Positions 7,078 to 15,217 of a stretch of DNA of 19,061 nucleotides are shown one piece after another; within the stretch, counting starts at the first letter, position 1, and every line of letters starts with the position of its first letter. The notes under the pieces are model-generated. The model was not told the origin of the DNA and did no database searches. It saw nothing but the letters and a program-made list of their open reading frames with translations. The DNA lies in the NCBI GenBank assembly GCA_023419605.1, contig JAEZXR010000136.1, forward strand, positions 1-19,061. The letters run 5' to 3'. The translations under genes and the position numbers were made by a program. This stretch comes from Bacillota bacterium (lineage in GTDB: Bacteria > Bacillota > Clostridia > Acetivibrionales > JAEZXR01).

Positions 7078-7374
7078 ATGCCATTCGGATTTGAAAGAAA
7101 GCAATATGAGAATGAAGCCGCAAGCAGTGACAACAATAAAGACGGGTCCTTGATACCGATAGAAGTAATTGCTCTGAATCGGATAGATGGAACCATGGTT
7201 CCAAAAGCCTTAACCTGGAACGACCTTCTCTACCCGGTTGACAGGGTTATTAAGATGCAAAAAGCCAGCAGTCTTAAGACGGACGGCTTCGGATGGCGTT
7301 ATCTTTGCCAGATTCGTAATAAGCAGGTATATCTATTCAGGAAAGATGCGCATTGGTTTCTGGAGGGCAAGTAA
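7078..7374 (+). CDS. Small hypothetical protein, 98 residues
   Basis: A 98-residue soluble protein preceded by GGAGGG seven bases before the ATG, so it is very likely translated. The first ~20 residues are charged and probably flexible (ERKQYENEAASSDNNKDG). The rest has a regular alternation typical of a small beta-rich fold: SLIPIEVIALNRIDGTMVPK, then TWNDLLYPVDRVIKMQKA, then GFGWRYLCQIRNKQVYLFRK. I do not recognise a named family. The pattern of a short strand-turn-strand domain ending in a conserved-looking WRY..I..K...LF.....W resembles small conserved clostridial proteins of unknown function. It neighbours the degraded RNA-repair genes but lies on the opposite strand from hen1/pnkp, so a functional link is not supported. 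Confidence 0.65.
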   Translation: MPFGFERKQYENEAASSDNNKDGSLIPIEVIALNRIDGTMVPKALTWNDLLYPVDRVIKMQKASSLKTDGFGWRYLCQIRNKQVYLFRKDAHWFLEGK

Positions 7375-7382
7375 AGCCCTCC
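7362..7382 (+). terminator. Hairpin over the stop codon of the small gene
   Basis: GGAGGGC (7362-7368) and GCCCTCC (7376-7382) form a perfect 7-bp stem whose loop contains the TAA stop codon. The following tract is TACTAATCTTTTAATT, only moderately U-rich. It may act as a weak terminator or as a 3' protective structure. Confidence 0.4.
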
Positions 7383-7445
7383 TACTAATCTTTTAATTAT
7401 TATAAATAATGGAATTCTCTCCAAGCCATTCATCATCTTTCCTGG

Positions 7446-7473
7446 CAAAAAAGGCTTCGGAAGTTTGAAAGCC
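7446..7473 (-). terminator. Terminator of the lost hen1-pnkp operon
   Basis: On the minus strand, directly after the pnkp stop codon, GGCTT pairs with AAGCC across a loop and is followed by seven T residues. This is the normal end of the operon and has survived the loss of the genes it served. Confidence 0.6.
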
Positions 7474-7631
7474 TACAGTCTCGGGTCTACCGGCTCACTT
7501 TCAAGCGCCTGCACTCCGAATACACATTCATGCACTCTATAGAGTGGTTCATTCCTTACAAACCGTTCAAGCGACTCTATTCCAAGTGCAAACTCTCTAA
7601 GAGCCAGCGAACGTTTCTTTCCGGGTCGATA
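7473..7631 (-). pseudogene. pnkp: Pnkp C-terminal remnant (RNA repair kinase-phosphatase-ligase)
   Basis: The last ~45-50 codons of bacterial polynucleotide kinase-phosphatase, a ~850-residue enzyme. Family knowledge: it heals and seals ribotoxin-cleaved RNA together with Hen1. Recognisable residues are SLALREFALGIESLERFV, NEPLYRVHECVFG and the terminal ALESEPVDPRL. I associate this ending with the C-terminal ligase part of Pnkp. The kinase, phosphatase and most of the ligase domain are missing. It lies in the same frame as the hen1 remnant, separated by a single TGA at 7632-7634, and ends at TAG 7473-7475 followed by the terminator. The junction with hen1 falls near 7605-7622. It cannot make a functional enzyme. 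Confidence 0.75.
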
Positions 7632-7793
7632 TCAATCATCCGCGCCTGTAAACCTCTCCCTTGTGGCTTCCAGGTAAAAAACGTGTGTCTTTCCGTGATT
7701 CAACTCAAATGTTTGCGGCCTTGACGGATTCTTATATAATAGATACCCTAAATCCGTTGCAGGCGGTTGAGTATAAGTAATTGTAAGTAACAT
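7632..7793 (-). pseudogene. hen1: Hen1 N-terminal remnant (RNA 3' ribose 2'-O-methyltransferase)
   Basis: The first 53 codons of bacterial Hen1, usually around 460 residues. It begins MLLTITYTQPPATDLGYLLY and continues KNPSRPQ.FELNHGK.HVFYLEATRERFT, the characteristic start of the N-terminal half that binds and activates Pnkp. AGAGGTG lies before the ATG on the minus strand. After codon 50 the expected IDIDP motif can still be read as MIDIDP, but in another frame (7622-7639). A one-base shift has therefore occurred before the deletion junction. The methyltransferase domain is gone. The order hen1 then pnkp on one strand is a common arrangement of this RNA-repair operon in Firmicutes. More than 3.5 kb would be missing if both genes had their usual length. 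Confidence 0.78.
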
Positions 7794-7889
7794 AGTTACA
7801 CCTCTTTGTTCTCATTTTTGAATAACATTATCCATTTAGTTACAGACAAAAAGTTTGCAACCTATTCCATTTGAAAATTTTCATTACTC

Positions 7890-7919
7890 TCTAGATTTAT
7901 TGATATGATATAATCTAGA
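7890..7919. repeat. 8-bp inverted repeat between divergent remnants
   Basis: TCTAGATT (7890-7897) and AATCTAGA (7912-7919) are perfect complements around a 14-base AT-only centre that includes TATAAT. The position next to the breakpoint of the RlaP-like remnant, and between divergent genes, fits either an operator or a deletion scar. Confidence 0.3.
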
Positions 7920-8200
7920 ATGTCCATCTTAACAAATACGCCATGCACTTAATCCGCCTTCTGGTGACAGGAACGGAAATTCTCGAGGGTAAGGGCGTCA
8001 ACACTTATAGGGAAAAGGAACGCGGACTTTTTCTGGATATACGAAGCGGAAAATATAGTTATAATGAGGTATTTGAAATGGTGAATGAGTATGAAAGGCA
8101 CTTTACATCGGCAGCTGCGAATACCTCTCTTCCTGAAGAACCGGATTACAAGCAGGTGGAAGAATTAATGATAGAGATTTACGGTAAATTGTTATTATAG
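7919..8200 (+). pseudogene. C-terminal remnant of RlaP-type (COG3541/YcgL-like) nucleotidyltransferase
   Basis: The frame is open from just after TAG 7916-7918 to the stop at 8198-8200. It begins before the first ATG (7943), reading NKYAMHLIRLLVTGTEILE, then a GVNTYREKERGLFLDIRSG segment. It continues with KYSYNEVFEMVNEYERHF and ends SLPEEPDYKQVEELMIEIYG. The KxAMHLIRLL...E.L..G..NV......LL.IR.GEYS.EEV...V.E motif is what I associate with the helical C-terminal part of the DNA-polymerase-beta-superfamily nucleotidyltransferases found in RNA-repair loci (RlaP). The catalytic GS...D.D half is missing. Translation from the internal ATG would give 85 residues, but no ribosome binding site precedes it. 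Its place beside hen1-pnkp remnants supports a former RNA-repair island. Confidence 0.6.
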
Positions 8201-8283
8201 AATTATAACCGTATTGCAACCCCCCCTGCTTTTTCACTCTATGGTATTAAAAATTATATTTTTTTCCCCCAGCTCTTTAAAGC

Positions 8284-8454
8284 TTATGTATAGTAAGCTT
8301 GAGCTGCTGTCAAATTCTGAATAGCCCCCCTGTTTATATCCGTCAAGCTCTCAATCTCCCTGACGGATAAGCTATATCCTTCTCTTTGGGTTACTTTACA
8401 CAGCTTCTTCATAATATTTCTTGCATCTTCATACCGTAAGAAAATGCGCATCAT
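8284..8454 (-). pseudogene. 56-codon ORF or fragment, unknown family
   Basis: From ATG-ATG at 8452-8454 to TAA at 8284-8286, with GGAAGG about 13 bases upstream. It reads MMRIFLRYEDARNIMKKLCK, then VTQREGYSLSVREIESLTDI, and ends QNLTAAQAYYT. The composition is protein-like: basic, two or three predicted helices, and a segment resembling a helix-turn-helix (SVREIESLTDINRGAIQNL). The same frame stays open for a few codons before the ATG (AGRTISR), so it may be the C-terminal piece of a larger lost protein. I cannot name the family. Confidence 0.35.
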
Positions 8455-8537
8455 CCTCGAAATTGTCCTTCCGGCCTACAGTAAGTATTATTTTCTATAA
8501 TCAATCATAGTATTTTATCCTCTACTGGTTTACAACA

Positions 8538-8573
8538 TAATTCCTGGGTGGCACTACTACCACCCAGGAATTA
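8538..8573. terminator. Strong 14-bp hairpin after the mannosidase gene
   Basis: TAATTCCTGGGTGG (8538-8551) and CCACCCAGGAATTA (8560-8573) are perfectly complementary with an 8-base loop. It is the first strong structure downstream of the minus-strand mannosidase stop codon. No T-run follows on either strand, so it would work as a transcript-stabilising or factor-assisted 3' end rather than a textbook intrinsic terminator. Confidence 0.5.
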
Positions 8574-8608
8574 CCCATTGAACATATTGTAGGATTAAAC
8601 TTTACTGT

Positions 8609-11600
8609 TCACTCTGTTGCTGCCTCACCTGTGCTGTCTGTGACTATATTACCTTTGCTTTCATCTATAGACACGTCAGCCTCATTAACACTTGATTTCC
8701 AGATCCCGATGAGAGCCTTTGCGTCAAGGTTTAAGATTTCTTTTGCTTTATTGGATATCCGGCCATCCATAGACGGATTATTCAGGTGTTTTATAAAGTC
8801 TTCCATGTGCTTTACAGCCTGTTTAAGTTTTTTACCTTCATAGAACTTTCTTGCCTGTTCCAAGTTATTGGTCAACTGAGGAACCAATGGTCCGGATAGG
8901 TCTTTGGACACTACAAAACCGTCGATCAATCTTTTTATTGATTTGGGGCTTGTAGTAACACTGAGGGTAACTTTATTGGACTTCACCCTAATACCGTCCA
9001 GTGTCACTGCTGCATAAAGCTCTGCAGTACCAACATTTTTAGCTGTAATCACACCATTTTCTACCGCTATTACATCTGGTCTGCTGCTTACGTATTCAAT
9101 TTTAGCATTACCGCCTGTCAAATCAGCAGCCTCACCGTCCGGCCGCAGAGCCTTCAAGGTGCTATCAGGCTTCTGGTTTCTCTCCAATGTGGTGCTGGCT
9201 GCTGTCAGATTCACCTCAAAGGGCGGAGCATATAATTCCAGCTCATAGATTCTTGCAGCCTGATCGGAGTTATTGGTGGGCGTTACAATTAAAAGCCTTG
9301 CATATCTTGCAGTGAATGGGGTATCCAGGAACCTGTAGGTTATGCTTGCGGTGTTGCCGGTAACCGAATCCACATCGGTCCAGTTAATACCATCGGAACT
9401 CTTCTGCAATTTAAAATCTCTGGTGTTGTACCCTGTGGCTTCCCCGCCGAAGCCTGCATGCTTTACAATCCACCCATAGATGCTGTACTCCTGGCCTAGA
9501 TCGACTGCCAGCCATTTATTCGGGAAATTAACGGTATTATGGCACCATTTCGTGGTTCCAATGCCATCTACCGCCATTGCTGGTGCTTCGTTATTAGTAA
9601 CATAGGCGCTGGCCGTAACCGTTTTCTTCAAGGCCACATTGGGACCTAACTTAATTACTTCTGCTGTGACTGTCATAGGTTCTGCGCCTATTGTAACTGT
9701 AGTGTCAACTGCATACGGGTCTGCTACCGGACCGGTCCACTTCTTGAATACGTGGCCTGGAGGAACAGACGCTGAAATTGATATGACCGAACCTTCCGGA
9801 TAGCTTCCGCTTCCGGTCCCGTTATTCACGGTCAGTGGTTTCAAATTATTAAGATGGTCGGCATATAGTTCGAACTCATATATTCTCGCAGCAGTGTCCG
9901 ATGAATTTGTAGGTTTCGTTATATAAAGCCTTACATATCTTGCGGTAAAAGGATTTGTGACCCTATCGGTTATGTTTTCCGTGTTATTGGTCACTGAATC
10001 CGCATCGATCCAGTTAGTACCGTCAGAACTCCTTTGCAATCTGAAATCACGGGTGTTCCAGCTGGCGCTTTCTCCCCCTTCGCCGGCATGCCTCACTACC
10101 CATCGGTTTATAGTATATTCCTGTCCCAGGTCGACCTTCAACCACTTGTCGCCGGAACCCGTCGCACACCATTTACTGTTGCTGCCGCCCGAATAGGCTG
10201 ATACTAAACCGTCAACCGCCTTTTGCGGACCTTCTCCCGATACGGACGAACTGGCTGTTGCAGTTTTACCCAAAGCCAGGTCTGTTCCAATATGGGTTAA
10301 TACTGCCGTAACTGTTACGGGCTGTGTACCTATAGCAACTGTAGTAGTCCTTGCTTTCGGATCTTCCACCGGTCCTTCCCATTCCTTGAACATGTATTCT
10401 ACAGGGACTATGGCGGAAACCGTTGCACTTACACCTTCCGGATATGACCCGGACCCGGTTCCGTTATTTACTGTAAGCGGATACATCACCGGTGCAGTCT
10501 TTTCATCATACAGAACTCCTGCCGGTACGGTATCATCGTTGCCGTTATTGGAAGCGGTCATGGCAAACACCAGAATATTACTGTTGTTTGGCAGTGTAAT
10601 TGTATTTGCACCTTCCTGTAAATCAATCCTGTATTTAAACATATAATCAAAATCATAGGCACTGTTGCCAGGCACCGATACGGGAGATGAAGGTGTTGTG
10701 ACCTTCGGATTATGAGTATGGGTTGCCACCCATGCTGCCGCATCCCGTTTAATACTACCATAAACTCCATTTGCGTAGAGATCCCATGTCCCTACATACT
10801 GCCTGTAGTCCTCAACCGTAAGATTTACCGGTGTACCGTTAACCTTGAATGTGTCTGTTACATCACCGGCAGTGGATGCTGCCAGCAAGTACACCTGCTT
10901 ATAACCGGCAGGTACTGAAATTTCCTGGCCGCTGCAGGCTACCGCATTGTTTTGTCCGTCTGTTTTTGGACCTGTCCGGAACTGTATTCCACCGCTTGTA
11001 ATGGTATCGGGCAGAAGTTCAGCAGGTATTGAATTTTCCAGTGTATCCAGTGCACCATCTGTCTTGCTGCTATCGAAAGTAACCACATCCTGATTGTAAG
11101 GGAGTGCGATCGTTTCCGAGGCAGGCGCGCTTATGGCCGAAGAAGGTGCCGAAAGTGTTATTGCAAATGTCTTGGGCTTATAAGTACCTATGTCAAATAC
11201 TAGTTTTCCGTCCTGGACTACTGCCGGACCTACCGCGTCTTCAGCACCGTTGACCTCTCTGGCGCTTGCTATACCGTTCCCCATGGATAAAACAACGTTT
11301 GAGGCTGGGCTTCCGCTGGTTTCCTGCACCCTGACGATGTATTCCCGACTGTCCTCCGCCTGTTTAACTGCTTTAACAGTTACCTTCGGATTACTTACAC
11401 GTAAGAAGGATAAAGCCTTTCCCAAATCTCCGGCATGCGGTACAGTCTGGAATGCTTTCAAAGGCTGATTCAATCTTTCTCCCTGCGTTACGGTTTGACC
11501 GCTAACCCAGTTTCCGGTGTGACCGTATAGGGAATAAGTAAACCTGTTTTCACCAAAGTCCTGTGTATCCTGCTTATTATTGCCATAGGTTGCTACAGGC

Positions 11601-13732
11601 GTGTGTATCAATGTAAGCCTGAGCTGATTGTCCGCCGGCTTATCCCAGCCATACTTGCAATCGTTCAATATGCTTACACCATAATTACCTGCTGTATCCG
11701 TGATGTCCGCCCACTGCTGCGCCGGTACTTCATATAAAGCCGGTTTATTATTTCCTCTTTGAATCGTACCAAGTCCAAGGTCATAGGTTGCGTTGGGATT
11801 TGAAACTGCGAGGGGGAAAGACACCTTTAAATTAGCCGCTTTTGTATACCAGTTAACATTATTGGCCACATCCACACGCTGTGAATCATCCCCCGCAGTC
11901 AGATGGATTGTCTGCACATAGGTGGACCCTAACGCTTTGCGCGTGACCTGGAGTGCAACCCTTGCAGGCCCGTTTTCCACTATTTTAACCTCTGCCGGCC
12001 CGCTTACGTATGCCTTTGGAGCGCTGGCTACATCATTATACATGATCTCCCATGACGGCCATGATGTTGAGCTATCATTCAGCAGTTCCAGCCTCGAAGG
12101 GGCTGACAAAAGCTCTTTATTGTTTACTTTGTCAAATACACTGGCGATATCTCCGTCGGAATTAATTACCACTTTATAGTAATTGTTCTCCAACGTTGAG
12201 TTGGTCACCCTTAATCCTGTTGACATTGTACAGGGTGAGCCGGAAGGCCTTACATCATATGTCTTGTATCCTACCGAAGGCATATCTGCCAGGAACAATA
12301 CCGTTGCACTGTTTCCATCCACGGCGCCAAGCTGTGAAGGCACTTCATTCCCCTTGGGATCATATACCTTTACGGCCGAGGGTACTCCTGACGGGAAGTT
12401 CACCTTTGCTTCTACTATGTCCTTACGTGCCTTTGAAACCGGATTGTATACTACCACAGGAATGCCGGCAGCAGATGTATCCATTGCACGGGTTATTGCA
12501 CCCACTCCATTTGTGAGTTCCTGGGAGAATTGATTCAGCGATAGAATATAGTCATTCCAGGCGATCATATAGGCCGAAGGCAAACTTGTTCCTGTAATGT
12601 CGTCATGGAATTGATGCCAAATAAAACGCTGCCAGGCCGTATCCAGCTGCTGTTTCGGATAAGGTGCTCCTCCAAGCCAGTCTGCCATGACGCTGGCCCG
12701 TTCCGTTGCATCTGCGAGAAGTTCATTTTGCCTGTTAAGCCTTTTGGATATGGTCCTCGAGGTATAGGAGCCCACTCCATGCGTACTCATTACCAGTTCG
12801 TTATTCCATGAAGGAAGTTTATCAACCAGTCCTTGCGCTGCCAAATCTCTGAAAATCCGGTCTGCGGGTGAGCTCAGCACCTGAAGGCCCGTTGTAGGAT
12901 TAACACCATTATTGATATCCTGCTGTACTATATTTACAGAACCATCGGTAGGAGATCCGCCGGTATCACCGGTCCCATAATATTTATAAGCCGCATAGAT
13001 CCCGTATTTACTACCCAGGGAATTAACATAGTTAACCCATGTGGGATCGGTAGCTACCGATTGGGAAATGGATGAGCTGTAGCTTCCGGGATTTACGGCT
13101 GAAATCAGATAGGAACCATCTACGCCATACCATTTTCCAATATCGAAAGGAATACCGTACGCTGAACCCCAGGTTAATTTCTGGGTCGAAAACCCTGTCA
13201 GTCCCATATGGGATGCAATGGATGGAAGCGCATATCCAAAGCCAAAGCAATCGGGGAGGAATATATCGGTACTTGTTTTGCCGAATTCCTTCTTGAAGAA
13301 GCCATTTCCATAGAGGATATTGCGCATAAGTGCTTCAGGCGAAGGTACGTTAACATCTCCTGCCTCCCACGCACTACCCGTCACATTCCAGCGGCCCTGC
13401 TGTATGTAGTTTTTAAGCTGCTGGTACTGAACAGGGAAATATTCCTTCATTAGAGCATACCGGAATGCACCCTCAAAACTGAATTTATAATCAGGATATT
13501 TTTCAAATAATTCAAAGTTGTTGACCAGAGTTTTTGGAATATAAGAATTTATTGTGGTTCTTACATCCCAGTTCCATTGCGTATCAAGATGGGCAGTGGC
13601 TACCGTATACACGGTTTTATCCTTCGTCAGGTCTGCAGCAAGAACACCGGGTGAAAGAAGTGTGGAGGTAAAAAATGTCGATAATACAACCGCCAGGAGC
13701 CCCTTTTTCTTGAGCCATTTCATTTTAAACAT
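8609..13732 (-). CDS. Secreted multidomain GH38 alpha-mannosidase
   Basis: A 1707-residue exported enzyme. The signal peptide (1 to ~32) ends at VLA-A. The GH38 catalytic domain carries H48-L-D50-TQWNW (Zn ligands), catalytic nucleophile D161 in LPDCFGFG and Zn ligand H376 in WHQFHDDITGTS; all active-site residues are present. GH38 middle and beta-sandwich domains follow to about 880, then a beta-rich region of unknown family (about 880-1080). Two tandem modules come next, each a ~60-residue repeat starting LTVNNGTGSGSYPEG (about 1084 and 1300) plus an F5/8-type C (CBM32-like) domain (about 1147-1294 and 1361-1501). An Ig-like domain (1503-1592) and a helical FIMAH-like domain (about 1595-1680) close the protein. 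It retains alpha-mannosides by a double-displacement mechanism, acting outside the cell. No LPXTG, S-layer homology or dockerin anchor is seen. GAGGAGG lies six bases before the ATG. It appears monocistronic. Confidence 0.93.
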   Translation of the reverse strand: MFKMKWLKKKGLLAVVLSTFFTSTLLSPGVLAADLTKDKTVYTVATAHLDTQWNWDVRTTINSYIPKTLVNNFELFEKYPDYKFSFEGAFRYALMKEYFPVQYQQLKNYIQQGRWNVTGSAWEAGDVNVPSPEALMRNILYGNGFFKKEFGKTSTDIFLPDCFGFGYALPSIASHMGLTGFSTQKLTWGSAYGIPFDIGKWYGVDGSYLISAVNPGSYSSSISQSVATDPTWVNYVNSLGSKYGIYAAYKYYGTGDTGGSPTDGSVNIVQQDINNGVNPTTGLQVLSSPADRIFRDLAAQGLVDKLPSWNNELVMSTHGVGSYTSRTISKRLNRQNELLADATERASVMADWLGGAPYPKQQLDTAWQRFIWHQFHDDITGTSLPSAYMIAWNDYILSLNQFSQELTNGVGAITRAMDTSAAGIPVVVYNPVSKARKDIVEAKVNFPSGVPSAVKVYDPKGNEVPSQLGAVDGNSATVLFLADMPSVGYKTYDVRPSGSPCTMSTGLRVTNSTLENNYYKVVINSDGDIASVFDKVNNKELLSAPSRLELLNDSSTSWPSWEIMYNDVASAPKAYVSGPAEVKIVENGPARVALQVTRKALGSTYVQTIHLTAGDDSQRVDVANNVNWYTKAANLKVSFPLAVSNPNATYDLGLGTIQRGNNKPALYEVPAQQWADITDTAGNYGVSILNDCKYGWDKPADNQLRLTLIHTPVATYGNNKQDTQDFGENRFTYSLYGHTGNWVSGQTVTQGERLNQPLKAFQTVPHAGDLGKALSFLRVSNPKVTVKAVKQAEDSREYIVRVQETSGSPASNVVLSMGNGIASAREVNGAEDAVGPAVVQDGKLVFDIGTYKPKTFAITLSAPSSAISAPASETIALPYNQDVVTFDSSKTDGALDTLENSIPAELLPDTITSGGIQFRTGPKTDGQNNAVACSGQEISVPAGYKQVYLLAASTAGDVTDTFKVNGTPVNLTVEDYRQYVGTWDLYANGVYGSIKRDAAAWVATHTHNPKVTTPSSPVSVPGNSAYDFDYMFKYRIDLQEGANTITLPNNSNILVFAMTASNNGNDDTVPAGVLYDEKTAPVMYPLTVNNGTGSGSYPEGVSATVSAIVPVEYMFKEWEGPVEDPKARTTTVAIGTQPVTVTAVLTHIGTDLALGKTATASSSVSGEGPQKAVDGLVSAYSGGSNSKWCATGSGDKWLKVDLGQEYTINRWVVRHAGEGGESASWNTRDFRLQRSSDGTNWIDADSVTNNTENITDRVTNPFTARYVRLYITKPTNSSDTAARIYEFELYADHLNNLKPLTVNNGTGSGSYPEGSVISISASVPPGHVFKKWTGPVADPYAVDTTVTIGAEPMTVTAEVIKLGPNVALKKTVTASAYVTNNEAPAMAVDGIGTTKWCHNTVNFPNKWLAVDLGQEYSIYGWIVKHAGFGGEATGYNTRDFKLQKSSDGINWTDVDSVTGNTASITYRFLDTPFTARYARLLIVTPTNNSDQAARIYELELYAPPFEVNLTAASTTLERNQKPDSTLKALRPDGEAADLTGGNAKIEYVSSRPDVIAVENGVITAKNVGTAELYAAVTLDGIRVKSNKVTLSVTTSPKSIKRLIDGFVVSKDLSGPLVPQLTNNLEQARKFYEGKKLKQAVKHMEDFIKHLNNPSMDGRISNKAKEILNLDAKALIGIWKSSVNEADVSIDESKGNIVTDSTGEAATE
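9228..10486 (-). repeat. Internal tandem duplication in the mannosidase
   Basis: Two copies of a ~620-base unit, each encoding a bacterial-repeat domain and an F5/8-type C domain, occupy about 9228-9836 and 9850-10486. Both protein copies open with LTVNNGTGSGSYPEG. Both contain TASA/TASS...A.DG, KW...DLGQEY.I..W.V.HAG, NTRDF.LQ.SSDG.NW.D.DSVT and ARIYE.ELYA. The copies have diverged at many silent and some coding positions, so the duplication is not recent but remains a likely recombination target. Confidence 0.8.
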
Positions 13733-14497
13733 GTAAATCCTCCTCTACTAATGTTTTTTAAGAAAGCTTTACTAAGTATAAGCGGATTGGCAACTGCTGA
13801 TTTGAGCATCATACAGCCAACAGTTCCAGCGCTTTACGAGGCACGAATCGGCCAAGTTCCATCCGAATTTGTATAGACCTATCCCTCCTTTATTATGTAT
13901 TTTAGGGTCAAACATGGAATATTGAATTTCGGCAACTTCTATGCACACAGGAATTCTCCTGCGTTTTACAGTATCTTTTCTGCTATTCGAGTACGAGAAT
14001 TTTTTTGCATACGGTGATAAATGGTATGGATGAGGTTTGATTACAGGATTAAATAGGGTGAGATTTTAGATAATCAATTTGCAATATTGATGACCGGGAA
14101 GGTGTGTGGACTTAATGAACCCCTATCGGCGTATAACCTTTGTTACCAGCTTATAGGCCAGGATGTTAACTTGTCAAGGATCAAAGCATCGGTGTTTGAA
14201 TAATTATTCTGCACACTCGCTCTTCGTAGGGATAATACAGCCATTTTATCTTCCATAGTATTCCTATAACTATAACCTGTAAGTTATCAAGCAGCCCAAT
14301 AGTTTAAATTACAGTATGATTATAGACTAAAGTGAGGAATACAACAACATGCCTATCTTTTGATTTTTTGTATTATTTTTACATATTGGATTGTATATTT
14401 TATTTATAAGCAGACACTGTTGTATAAGCAAAATGAGTACTAATCTTAGGAAAAGTTTTGATTGCAATTTGTATACACCACTTTATTTCATTGACGC
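13733..14497. other. Long intergenic region upstream of the mannosidase
   Basis: About 760 bases without a convincing gene. Nearest the mannosidase, on the minus strand, TTCAAT-16-TAAAAT around 13904-13931 is a weak promoter candidate. It is followed by AAAGGAGGG near 13880-13890, which looks like a ribosome binding site without a gene. A 37-codon plus-strand frame starts near 14089 (MTGKVCGLNEPLSAYNLCYQ...) and ends at TAA near 14200. It has no ribosome binding site and may be a gene relic. From 14340 the sequence becomes very AT-rich, leading to the promoter of the next gene. Confidence 0.4.
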
Positions 14498-14526
14498 TTG
14501 ACAATATTATAAACTTAGTGTATCAT
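14498..14526 (+). promoter_or_regulatory. Near-consensus sigma-A promoter
   Basis: TTGACA (14498-14503), a 17-base spacer, and TATCAT (14521-14526). The -35 is perfect and the -10 has one mismatch. It lies 40 bases before the start codon of the secreted protein, and is the best promoter in the window. Confidence 0.8.
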
Positions 14527-14565
14527 ATGGAATAAATTTACAAAAGATACGGAGGTTAAATTTCT

Positions 14566-15216
14566 ATGAAAAAAAGAATTTTATCTTTAGTTGTCCTGAT
14601 GTGCCTGATGTTCTCTATAGTATGTGTTCATGCTAGTGAAAACCTTTCTGGCCAAAGCATTCCGCAGCATGAGCTAACAGAATCTCTCAGCCAGCAAAAG
14701 CAAACCTTAACACCGGAAATCGATTTGAAAAACGCAAAAGTTTTATCTGTTCGTACTTTCACACAAAAGGAAGTTGATAAGGACGGCGTTGAATGGACAG
14801 ACACCTGTACCGAGTATAACGTTTCTGTTCCTGTAAAGAAAGATGTTAACCAGGATAAGGCTTCGGTTCCAACACTTTCTGAAATTCCAGACATTAAAGC
14901 AAGTGTACAATCATGGGTAGGAACTGATGCCAATCGAACTTACGTACGATATTACGGTAGAATCTATACTGATTTTGAAGTGTCTTCACAGATGGATATG
15001 GCTTTATTATGGTGGACAGGGACCTACTATTTAGTTGAAGCTGCTCAACCCACCTATTATGCTACTGGCACTGCCGTTGCAACTCCTATTTACGTTTTTA
15101 GAGAACCTACAACGGGTTACTGGAAGAGCAGAAATGCATTCCTATGTACTGCACCACAGCATACGGATGCAAAAGGGACAGCCTACTCGGCAGACCTGTA
15201 TGTTGAAACATACTAA
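14566..15216 (+). CDS. Secreted protein of unknown family, 216 residues
   Basis: An exported protein: MKKR followed by a hydrophobic core (ILSLVVLMCLMFSIVC) and a probable signal-peptidase I cut at VHA-SE after residue 23. C20 is not in a lipobox. The mature part opens with a Q/S-rich stretch (about 24-50), then LSVRTFTQKEVDKDGVEWTD, a lysine/aspartate-rich linker, and a beta-rich C-terminal half. Aromatic-rich strands there include RTYVRYYGRIYTDFEVSS, LLWWTGTYYLVEAA and YYATGTAVATPIYVFREP. I do not recognise the family. GGAGG sits 10 bases before the ATG and a near-consensus promoter 40 bases upstream. The stop codon is one base from the start of the sigma-region-4-like gene, so the two are co-transcribed and probably translationally coupled. 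Confidence 0.85.
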   Translation: MKKRILSLVVLMCLMFSIVCVHASENLSGQSIPQHELTESLSQQKQTLTPEIDLKNAKVLSVRTFTQKEVDKDGVEWTDTCTEYNVSVPVKKDVNQDKASVPTLSEIPDIKASVQSWVGTDANRTYVRYYGRIYTDFEVSSQMDMALLWWTGTYYLVEAAQPTYYATGTAVATPIYVFREPTTGYWKSRNAFLCTAPQHTDAKGTAYSADLYVETY

Positions 15217-15217
15217 T

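Larger units (their letters stand above)
8201..8608. other. Gap with small ORF and hairpins
   Basis: Apart from the short minus-strand frame and the hairpin listed separately, this stretch holds an inverted repeat AAGCTTA-tgtatag-TAAGCTT (8279-8299) flanked by AGCTC/GAGCT. It also holds C-rich tracts at 8220-8227 and 8265-8269. No RNA gene is recognised. Confidence 0.4.

Noticed and set aside
12183..12533. Plus-strand frames of ~106-116 codons opposite the mannosidase
   Set aside because: Antisense shadows; the minus-strand gene is continuous with conserved GH38 motifs.
15035..15217. N-terminal extension of the sigma-4-like frame to 136 codons
   Set aside because: The extension overlaps the secreted protein in another frame and reads as low-complexity nonsense; the region-4 similarity starts only after the ATG at 15218.
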